Origin: an uncultured bacterium
GTDB taxonomy: Bacteria; Desulfobacterota; Binatia; HRBIN30
DNA: 11,650 bases
NCBI GenBank assembly: GCA_937975525.1
Contig: CALJUJ010000345.1
Location: forward strand, 1 to 11,650
Direction: 5' to 3'
Part shown: positions 5,593-10,335 of the stretch, in pieces
Numbering within the stretch: position 1 is the stretch's first letter
Layout of the letters: each line of letters starts with the position of its first letter
Notes under the pieces: model-generated
Databases searched by the model: none
Seen by the model: only the letters and a program-made list of their open reading frames with translations
What the model was told of the DNA's origin: nothing
Position numbers and translations under genes: made by a program

Positions 5593-5811
5593 ATGCAGAA
5601 CAACACCACTCCCCAGTCCACCACCACCACCCAGGGCACGACCCTTGAGACGAGCGTCGAGACGGTCGCCGAGTTCCGGCGCTCCGTCGGCCTCGTCGTC
5701 GCCTGGATGGAAGAAGCTCTCGACGGTCTCGCCGACGACGACCGCGTCGAAGTCGTCCGCGAAAACGCTGGCTTCTTCGGGCGCTTCGTTCGCTCCGTCA
5801 CCGCAGTCTGA
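5593..5811 (+). CDS. Hypothetical 72-residue protein, leaderless first gene of operon B
   Basis: A small protein beginning in the shared ATGCAGAAC box with no SD and a strong promoter just upstream. The first 18 residues are Thr/Gln/Asn-rich (MQNNTTPQSTTTTQG...). The rest is probably two helices (VAEFRRSVGLVVAWMEEAL and VEVVRENAGFFGRFVRSV), the first amphipathic with a hydrophobic face (VGLVVAWM). No family is recognised. By position it corresponds to the gene at 2770, but beyond the N-terminus the two proteins do not look homologous. Confidence 0.75.
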   Translation: MQNNTTPQSTTTTQGTTLETSVETVAEFRRSVGLVVAWMEEALDGLADDDRVEVVRENAGFFGRFVRSVTAV

Positions 5812-5846
5812 TCCAACCAACCACCACACACGAAAGACCAACCACC

Positions 5847-6230
5847 ATGACCAACCCAACCACCACCGACAACAAGAGCCTCGATCTCGTCCGTCGCCTC
5901 GACGCCTTCGTCTGGGACAACGACAACTTCGATCAGGACGGCCTGATGATCTTCGCTCGCAACGTGATGGGCGACATCCACCGGGCCTTCCGCGATCAGG
6001 ACGAGAACGCTCGCAGGCTCGTCAGTCTCAGCGCGGAACTCCACGACAACATCCGCGCAGGTCGCGGGACGCAGTTCGACGTCGATCGAATCGCGCAGAC
6101 CAGCCGGGACCTGGCCGACTCGCAGTCGAGGTTCGACTCGAACCTGCACACCCTGCGGGCGCTGCTGTCCAGCCTCGCCACCGACGACGACAGCAAGGCG
6201 ATCGTTCGCTCGCTGTTCTACATCCGCTGA
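5847..6230 (+). CDS. Hypothetical helical protein with MTNPTTT N-terminus
   Basis: A 127-residue protein of unknown function. The SD is weak (GAAAG about 13 nt upstream). Its opening codons ATGACCAACCC-A-ACCACCAC are almost the same as those of the gene at 6322, giving MTNPTTT in both. The rest is predicted mostly helical and charged (LDLVRRLDAFVWDN, ARRLVSLSAELHDNIRAG, RDLADSQSRFDSNLHTL), consistent with a coiled-coil or bundle. A perfect 7-bp hairpin inside the gene (AGGTTCG/CGAACCT, 6129-6145) is probably incidental. A double-hairpin element follows its stop. Confidence 0.78.
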   Translation: MTNPTTTDNKSLDLVRRLDAFVWDNDNFDQDGLMIFARNVMGDIHRAFRDQDENARRLVSLSAELHDNIRAGRGTQFDVDRIAQTSRDLADSQSRFDSNLHTLRALLSSLATDDDSKAIVRSLFYIR

Positions 6231-6321
6231 TCGAGCGGTGCGAGTTCTCGATCGGCTTCCCCCGCGCCGGTCGAGTTCTCGGACCGCTCGGTCCACTAAC
6301 CACGATCCAAGGAGGATCACC
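6231..6321 (+). promoter_or_regulatory. Double-hairpin intergenic element, copy 2
   Basis: CTCGATCGGC (6247-6256) pairs with GCCGGTCGAG (6266-6275) through ten positions, one of them G-U, around a TTCCCCCGC loop. A second hairpin GGACC-GCTC-GGTCC (6281-6294) and CCAAGGAGG at 6308-6316 follow. Loop type (TTCCCCC), hairpin order, CGGTCCAC and the SD are shared with 3554-3640, while stem bases differ in a compensated way. This argues that the structure is selected. Confidence 0.7.
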
Positions 6322-6615
6322 ATGACCAACCCGACCACCACGGCGAAGCGGCCCAACATCACCGACACGCTCGCCAACATCAAAGAGGACCACCTGCTGG
6401 AGACGAGAGGCGAAGTGCTCCGGATCGACGTCACTCGCACGGTCGCCAACATCTTCGGATGCCACGACGACGACGTCCCGAAGCTGATCCAACTCTCCGA
6501 CCTTGCGGCAAACGTCTTCATCGACCTCACACACGAAGATCTCGGCGACGTGCTCGCGGATCTCTCGGTCGACGAGCGCACGTTCATCTCCGACTTCGTC
6601 GAGTGGAGCGTCTGA
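6322..6615 (+). CDS. Hypothetical protein with strong SD after hairpin element
   Basis: A 97-residue protein of unknown function, preceded by AAGGAGG about 6 nt before the ATG. The N-terminus MTNPTTTAKRP is nearly shared with the upstream gene. The remainder is acidic and helical (ITDTLANIKEDHLLE, VPKLIQLSDLAANVFIDL, LGDVLADLSVDERTFISDFVEW). No enzyme motif is visible. Its stop overlaps the next ATG (TGATG), so it is coupled to the gene at 6615. It occupies the same place in operon B as the gene at 3641 in operon A, without clear homology. Confidence 0.78.
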   Translation: MTNPTTTAKRPNITDTLANIKEDHLLETRGEVLRIDVTRTVANIFGCHDDDVPKLIQLSDLAANVFIDLTHEDLGDVLADLSVDERTFISDFVEWSV

Positions 6616-6950
6616 TGTTCGAGCGCAGCCACGAAGAGCACAACGGTCACGCCAACTACGAGACGTGGGCCTTCCTCGCCCACCTCACGCAGACCGAGTC
6701 GCTCATCAACGAAGCGGTCGAGATCGCCCGTCCGATGGTCGACGACGAATACCACTACCGCGTCATCGGCGAGACGATCGTCCGCCACTTCAAGGAGTGG
6801 TGCTGGGAGCAGATCGAGTTCTACTTCACCGAGCAGATAAGCGATGCGACTCTGATGGCAAAGGATGTCGGGTCGTGGTGGCGAGTCGACGAGAACGGCG
6901 TCGGGCGCCACATCGTCGAGTACGTCAGAGAGCGAGACGACGATGCGTAG
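6615..6950 (+). CDS. Hypothetical YETW-motif phage protein
   Basis: A 111-residue protein with the N-terminal signature H-N-G-H-A-N-Y-E-T-W-A (8-18), which resembles a widespread uncharacterised phage and plasmid family opening with N-Y-E-T-W. The rest is acidic and aromatic-rich: a helix (LTQTESLINEAVEIARPM), then HYRVIGETIVRHFKEWCWEQ and a C-terminal W-W-R-V-D-E-N-G-V-G segment. The TGATG start has GGAG at 6605-6608. Function of the family is unknown to me. It overlaps the following zinc-finger gene by eight nt. Confidence 0.75.
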   Translation: MFERSHEEHNGHANYETWAFLAHLTQTESLINEAVEIARPMVDDEYHYRVIGETIVRHFKEWCWEQIEFYFTEQISDATLMAKDVGSWWRVDENGVGRHIVEYVRERDDDA

Positions 6951-7194
6951 CTGCGCGATCGACGGCTGCAGCAAGCCGACCTACGCTCGACGCTTATGCC
7001 ACACGCATTGGGCGCGTCGTCGAGACGACTGGCCGCGCTTCGATCAGGCACCGATCCACGGGACCCGCAAGCGCTACGAGAAGGGCTGCCGCTGCGACGC
7101 TTGCTCGACACGAGAGTCGCAATACCGCGCAGAGTGGCGACTGCGCACCGGGCAGACGAAGACGAGTCGAGTCCTCGGAGGTCGAGACCGATGA
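6943..7194 (+). CDS. Small zinc-finger protein
   Basis: An 83-residue basic protein with two probable metal sites. The first is C4-x4-C9-x9-C19-x2-H22 within S-C-A-I-D-G-C-S-K-P-T-Y-A-R-R-L-C-H-T-H-W, a finger often seen at the start of actinophage HNH nucleases and WhiB-linked proteins. The second is H-G-T-R-K-R-Y-E-K-G-C-R-C-D-A-C (39-54), a motif common in small actinophage proteins. No HNH catalytic triad follows, so it is probably a DNA- or RNA-binding adaptor. It starts inside the end of the previous gene and ends in an ATGA overlap with the next. Confidence 0.72.
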   Translation: MRSCAIDGCSKPTYARRLCHTHWARRRDDWPRFDQAPIHGTRKRYEKGCRCDACSTRESQYRAEWRLRTGQTKTSRVLGGRDR

Positions 7195-7307
7195 AAGACC
7201 GTCTGCTCGACCTCGCCGCTCTCGCTGGCCTGCTGTTCGTCGTCTGGGTGATCGCCACCCGGTTCCACGTCCTCTACGACGCTTCAGTCTGCTGGACGTC
7301 CTGCTAG
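7191..7307 (+). CDS. 38-residue single-pass membrane peptide
   Basis: A short frame, MKDRLLDLAALAGLLF..., with a hydrophobic segment at about 5-23 and two Cys near the C-terminus (V-C-W-T-S-C). Support for it being real is the ATGA overlap with the upstream gene and a strong SD, GGAGGT, 8 nt before the ATG. It is the last gene of operon B before a probable terminator. Possible roles are a holin-like, superinfection-exclusion or membrane-anchoring peptide. The sequence alone does not choose between them. Confidence 0.62.
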   Translation: MKDRLLDLAALAGLLFVVWVIATRFHVLYDASVCWTSC

Positions 7308-7322
7308 ACGGCTCTCAAAGCC

Positions 7323-7354
7323 CGTAGAGCGTGTCGAAGCGCTCGCACGCTACG
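7323..7354. terminator. Possible bidirectional terminator between convergent genes
   Basis: CGTAG + CGTG (with an AG bulge, 7323-7333) pairs with CACGCTACG (7346-7354). An alternative GAGCG/CGCTC stem overlaps it. It lies between the ends of the rightward operon B and the leftward whiB-like gene, where a two-way terminator is expected. No U-tract is present on either strand, so the call rests on position and stem only. Confidence 0.4.
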
Positions 7355-7381
7355 ACGACGCCCCTAGACGACGTCAGGCCG

Positions 7382-7618
7382 CTAGACAGGCTTAGAACGC
7401 CGCTCACGACGTAGCTCGACTCGTTCGGCCGGGGAGCATCCGCCCCAGACGCCGAAGAGTTCGGGCGCGTCGAGCGCGTGTTCGAGACACTCGACCCGAA
7501 CTCGACAACGACGACAGACGCTTCGAGCGTCGGCGAAGTCCGGCTGCTCGGGGTAGAAGATCTCGACGTGCAACTCGCGGCACGCACCGTGCTCCATCCA
7601 GTCGACGTCGAGTCGCAT
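7382..7618 (-). CDS. WhiB-like iron-sulfur transcriptional regulator
   Basis: A 78-residue leftward protein with the full WhiB pattern. Four cysteines lie in G-A-C-R (Cys13), C-R-R-C (Cys35, Cys38) and E-C (Cys44), spaced C-x21-C-x2-C-x5-C, and would hold a 4Fe-4S cluster. The G-V-W-G-G turn is at 56-60. A basic C-terminus (RVELRRERRSKPV) serves DNA contact. WhiB proteins act with the primary sigma factor to change promoter choice, and phage versions can reprogram or block host WhiB genes. The ATG at 7618 is preceded directly by a GTG (7621), and either could be the start. There is no SD. It is divergent from the ParB-like gene, with overlapping promoter regions, so it may regulate the modification operon. 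Confidence 0.9.
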   Translation of the reverse strand: MRLDVDWMEHGACRELHVEIFYPEQPDFADARSVCRRCRVRVECLEHALDAPELFGVWGGCSPAERVELRRERRSKPV

Positions 7619-7632
7619 CACCCGGCACGGTA
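7619..7632 (-). promoter_or_regulatory. Possible minus-10 for the whiB-like gene
   Basis: TACCGT on the minus strand (7632-7627) lies 8 nt before the ATG at 7618 and fits the TAnnnT-N6-8-start pattern seen elsewhere here. No minus-35 match was found. WhiB-dependent promoters often lack one, but that is speculation here. Confidence 0.35.
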
Positions 7633-7643
7633 ATGCGTTCAGT

Positions 7644-7657
7644 TACGCTGCTGTTGC
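7644..7657 (+). promoter_or_regulatory. Possible minus-10 for the modification operon
   Basis: TACGCT (7644-7649) is 8 nt before the ATG of the ParB-like gene, which has no SD. It overlaps the divergent whiB promoter region, leaving about 40 nt between the two start codons. There is no clear minus-35, so a regulator such as WhiB may be needed. Confidence 0.4.
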
Positions 7658-8143
7658 ATGACGACGAAACCAGGCATCCGCCAGACACCGTTGTCGGCAT
7701 TGACACCGCACCCCGATAACCCGAGACAAGGCGACGTCGGCGCGATCGTCGAGTCGATCGAGACCAACGGATGGGTCGGCACGCTCGTAGCGCAATGCTC
7801 GACGAGCTACGTCCTCGCAGGCAACCATCGACTACAGGCCGCGACCGCCGTAGGGCTCGACAAGGTGCCGGTCCATTGGATCGACGTCGACGACGCGACA
7901 GCACGACGAATCATGATCGCCGACAACCGGACGAGCGACCTCGCGACCTACGACGACGCCGCACTGACCGCGCTGCTCGTCGAGCTAGCAATGAAAGACG
8001 ACCTGACCGGCACGGCGTTCGACGGAGACGACGTCGACCAGTTGATCGCCGACGCAGAGACGAGCCTCGGCGATTCGTTCGGCGACCCGATCACGTCGCT
8101 CGAAACAGAACACAGGTGCCCGCGCTGTGGCTACGAGTTCTGA
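7658..8143 (+). CDS. ParB/Srx-like nuclease-domain protein
   Basis: A 161-residue protein with a ParB N-terminal-type domain. It has P-H-P-D-N-P-R (17-23), the helix V-G-A-I-V-E-S-I-E-T-N-G-W (27-39), the core L-A-G-N-H-R-L-Q-A-A (53-62), the strand V-P-V-H-W-I-D (70-76) and I-A-D-N-R-T-S-D-L-A (88-97). The C-terminus holds a zinc knuckle, C-P-R-C-G-Y-E-F. It lacks the DNA-binding HTH of chromosomal ParB, so partitioning is unlikely. ParB-like domains of this type often accompany DNA methyltransferases in phages and mobile elements, and in the superfamily can bind or hydrolyse nucleotides or act on phosphates. It overlaps the methyltransferase gene by 17 nt, so the products are probably made together. 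A nuclease, a nucleotide-binding regulator or a site-targeting subunit are all possible. Confidence 0.8.
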   Translation: MTTKPGIRQTPLSALTPHPDNPRQGDVGAIVESIETNGWVGTLVAQCSTSYVLAGNHRLQAATAVGLDKVPVHWIDVDDATARRIMIADNRTSDLATYDDAALTALLVELAMKDDLTGTAFDGDDVDQLIADAETSLGDSFGDPITSLETEHRCPRCGYEF

Positions 8144-9212
8144 CGCCTACCAGCCCTACACGCTCGACGACGTCGAGCAGCAGCGAGCAACGAACGGCTA
8201 CCGCGCCGTGTCGACATTCTCCGGCATCGGCGGCTCGTGCTTCGGGCTGGAGCTAGCAGGCTTCGACGTCACGTTCGCTTCCGAGTTCATCGCTGCCGCG
8301 CAGGACTGCTACCGGCTCAACCACCCAGCGACGTATCTCGACACGCGAGACATTCGAGAACTGTCCGCCGACGAGATCCTGAACACGGTCGGGATCGAGC
8401 AAGGCGACCTCGATCTGTTCGAAGGCTCGCCGCCGTGCTCGGCGTTCTCGGTACTCGGCCGCGGCCCCGACGGCTGGGGCAAGGCGAAGGCGTACTCGGG
8501 CAAACAGCAAGTCGTCGACGACCTGTTCTTCGAGTGGACTCGACTCCTGACCGAACTCCAGCCGCGCATGTGCGTCGCTGAGAACGTGCCAGGACTAATC
8601 GAAGGACCATCGCGCGGCTACTTCAACCTCATCATGCAAACGATCCGAGACGCGGGCTACTACGTCGAAGCCAACGTGCTCGACTCCGCACGCCTCGGCG
8701 TACCGCAGCAACGCAAACGACTCTTCATCGTCGCCGTGCGCAAAGATCTCGACCCGACGTTCGAGTGGCCGAAACCAACGCACCGACCGTGGCCGTTGCG
8801 CGACATGCTCCCCGACGTCATTGAGGCGTGGGCCAAACTCGACTTCGCGAAGACGTCCGGCGACCGACGCTACGCCGAACGCGTAAGCCTCTCGAAGCCA
8901 TGCCCGACGATCATCGCAAACGGCGCGACGCTCTGGGGCACCGGCTCGTGGGGACTACGACGCTCGACAACCGACCACGACGCGCCCGCCGCCGTCGCAG
9001 CAGTCCAGGCCGCGTACGAATCGACAACGAAGCGAACCGACACGCTCACTCGACTCACGATCACCGAGCTATGCAACCTCGCATCGTTCCCAGTCGACAC
9101 TCGCTTCGTCGGAACGTACAACCAGCAGTGGGAACGAATCGGACGATCCGTACCGCCACTCATGATGCGAGCGCTCGCCACACAGATCCGCAGGAAGCTC
9201 GACACGCTATGA
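8127..9212 (+). CDS. DNA cytosine-C5 methyltransferase with Arg in motif X
   Basis: A 361-residue enzyme that should transfer a group from SAM or a SAM analogue to C5 of cytosine. Motifs in order: I, F-S-G-I-G-G (31-36); IV, S-P-P-C-S-A-F-S with catalytic Cys104; VI, E-N-V (152-154); VIII, P-Q-Q-R-K-R-L-F (193-200). A target recognition region follows (about 215-308), then T-R-L-T-I-T-E-L-C-N-L-A-S-F-P (308-322) and motif X, E-R-I-G-R-S-V-P-P (336-344). In most members motif X reads G-N-S/A-V-P-P. Here the Asn is Arg340 (codon CGA), a change with a precise chemical implication discussed in the findings. The start is GTG 8127, inside the end of the ParB-like gene, and the only in-frame alternative nearby is a GTG just before motif I. 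The next gene starts in an ATGA overlap. Confidence 0.93.
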   Translation: MATSSDAYQPYTLDDVEQQRATNGYRAVSTFSGIGGSCFGLELAGFDVTFASEFIAAAQDCYRLNHPATYLDTRDIRELSADEILNTVGIEQGDLDLFEGSPPCSAFSVLGRGPDGWGKAKAYSGKQQVVDDLFFEWTRLLTELQPRMCVAENVPGLIEGPSRGYFNLIMQTIRDAGYYVEANVLDSARLGVPQQRKRLFIVAVRKDLDPTFEWPKPTHRPWPLRDMLPDVIEAWAKLDFAKTSGDRRYAERVSLSKPCPTIIANGATLWGTGSWGLRRSTTDHDAPAAVAAVQAAYESTTKRTDTLTRLTITELCNLASFPVDTRFVGTYNQQWERIGRSVPPLMMRALATQIRRKLDTL

Positions 9213-9880
9213 ACTGGATCCCGAACCACTGGACGTTCGCCGACAACGAAGTCGCTCGACGCTTCGACGAACACGTGCGCGAGACTCTTCCCTGGTACGA
9301 CCTCGCCACCCACGGCGTCGCCCATCTCGCACGCGCCTACCTGCCCGACAACGGAACGCTCGTCGACGTCGGCACATCGACCGGCAACATCCCGCGCGCT
9401 CTCGCCGACACGATCGAAGCACGCAACATCAACGTCACCGCCTACGAGTCCGCCCCCGAGATGGCCGCACTGTACGACGCACCCGGCACCGTACTCACCG
9501 CAGACGCCACTCGACTCGGCGACCAGTTCCCACGCTTCGACGTCGCCACGCTCTTCCTCGTTCTGATGTTCATCGCACCATCACGACGCCAACGCTTCCT
9601 CGACACGCTCGTCGAACGCTGCCAGCCGGGAGGCGCGATCATCGTCGTCGACAAACTCCCAGCAAGCGACGGCTACCTCGGCTCGACACTCCACCGCTGG
9701 ACCATGCAACAGAAGCGCCTCGGCGGAATCGAGATGGCAGAGATAGCCGAGAAGGAACTCTCGCTCTCCGGCGTCCAACGACCGATCAACCCCGAAGGGC
9801 TACGCAACGCAGGATTCGCACCCTGGCTCCGCGTCGGCGAGTTCGCCGGATGGCTCTATGAATCACCCCTCGAACTCTGA
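9209..9880 (+). CDS. CmoA-like class I SAM enzyme, candidate carboxy-SAM synthase
   Basis: A 223-residue Rossmann enzyme that aligns by eye along nearly its whole length with CmoA, which makes carboxy-SAM from SAM and prephenate. Shared points: F-D-E-x-V (19-23); L-P-W-Y with Tyr30 at the E. coli Tyr39 place; SAM loop D-V-G-T-S-T-G (53-59); acidic Glu80 at the end of strand 2; F-I-A-P-S-R-R-Q-R-F-L-D (121-132) against F-L-E-P-S-E-R-Q-A-L-L-D; P-G-G-A-I-I-V-V-D-K (140-149). Then come K-R at 169-170, E-I-A-E-K (178-182), N-A-G-F (200-203) and a final aromatic strand. E. coli Arg199, which contacts the carboxylate, aligns with Glu183, so the product is uncertain. An ordinary SAM methyltransferase is the alternative. 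It is coupled to the C5-methyltransferase by ATGA overlap. Confidence 0.72.
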   Translation: MNWIPNHWTFADNEVARRFDEHVRETLPWYDLATHGVAHLARAYLPDNGTLVDVGTSTGNIPRALADTIEARNINVTAYESAPEMAALYDAPGTVLTADATRLGDQFPRFDVATLFLVLMFIAPSRRQRFLDTLVERCQPGGAIIVVDKLPASDGYLGSTLHRWTMQQKRLGGIEMAEIAEKELSLSGVQRPINPEGLRNAGFAPWLRVGEFAGWLYESPLEL

Positions 9881-9885
9881 ACGCA

Positions 9886-9897
9886 TATGCTCTGAAC
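9886..9897 (+). promoter_or_regulatory. Possible minus-10 for the terminase operon
   Basis: TATGCT (9886-9891) is 6 nt before the ATG at 9898, which has no SD. This fits the leaderless pattern of the window. No minus-35 match was found. Read-through from the modification operon is also likely because only 17 nt separate the genes. Confidence 0.45.
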
Positions 9898-10335
9898 ATG
9901 CCCAAGGGTCAGACACCAGCACTCACCCCCGAACAAGCCACCCGGTATCGACGAGTGGTGCAGCTACGAACAGCCGGGGTCACGTTCGACCAGATCGCTG
10001 AGACGCTCGGCTACGCATCTCGCTCCGGCGCAAAGGAAGCCTACGACGCTGCGCTGCGACGCTGGGGACGAGACACCGTCGACGAACATCGTGACCTCGA
10101 AGATCTGCGACTCGAAGAACTCTGGCGACGCACGTTCGCTCGTATCGGCGACGCTGACAGCGACAACGAGTTCGCCACGCTCGTCAGCGCCGCGGTACGA
10201 GTCTCGAAGCGACGCTCGGATCTACTCGGCCTCGACGCGCCCAGGCAGGTCGAAGTCTCGGGCGCTAACGGCGAAGCGATGCGAACCGACGTCGGCGAGA
10301 TCCTGCGAGAGCGCCTTCGTCAGTTGGAGTCGTGA
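9898..10335 (+). CDS. Small terminase subunit-like HTH protein
   Basis: A 145-residue protein with an N-terminal helix-turn-helix (residues about 12-52: YRRVVQLRTAGVTFDQIAET, then L-G-Y-A-S-R-S-G-A-K-E-A-Y). A helical oligomerisation segment follows (LEDLRLEELWRRTFARI and VSAAVRVSKRRSDLLG), then L-D-A-P-R-Q-V-E-V, a phrase frequent in small terminases. Such proteins recognise phage DNA and stimulate the large subunit. The GTGA overlap with the large terminase gene supports the call. The start ATG 9898 has no SD and sits 6 nt after a TATGCT box. Confidence 0.82.
   Translation: MPKGQTPALTPEQATRYRRVVQLRTAGVTFDQIAETLGYASRSGAKEAYDAALRRWGRDTVDEHRDLEDLRLEELWRRTFARIGDADSDNEFATLVSAAVRVSKRRSDLLGLDAPRQVEVSGANGEAMRTDVGEILRERLRQLES

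Noticed and set aside
6129..6145. AGGTTCG-ACT-CGAACCT hairpin as a tRNA T-arm or regulatory hairpin
   Set aside because: It lies within a coding gene, has a 3-nt loop and no tRNA acceptor, D or anticodon arms nearby. It is probably chance or codon-driven.
5343..6974. A 543-codon leftward open frame opposite operon B
   Set aside because: It runs against many well-supported overlapping rightward genes with SDs and crosses the structured element, promoter and hairpin regions. Its length is explained by the codon bias of the rightward genes, and its protein has no recognisable domain.
7304..7387. Three CTAGAC strings as a direct repeat or attachment site
   Set aside because: Six-base matches with irregular spacing and no integrase in view. 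Not enough to call an att site or operator array.
7658..8143. ParB-like gene as part of a plasmid partition system
   Set aside because: There is no ParA neighbour, no HTH for parS binding and no centromere-like repeats. The context is DNA modification and packaging.
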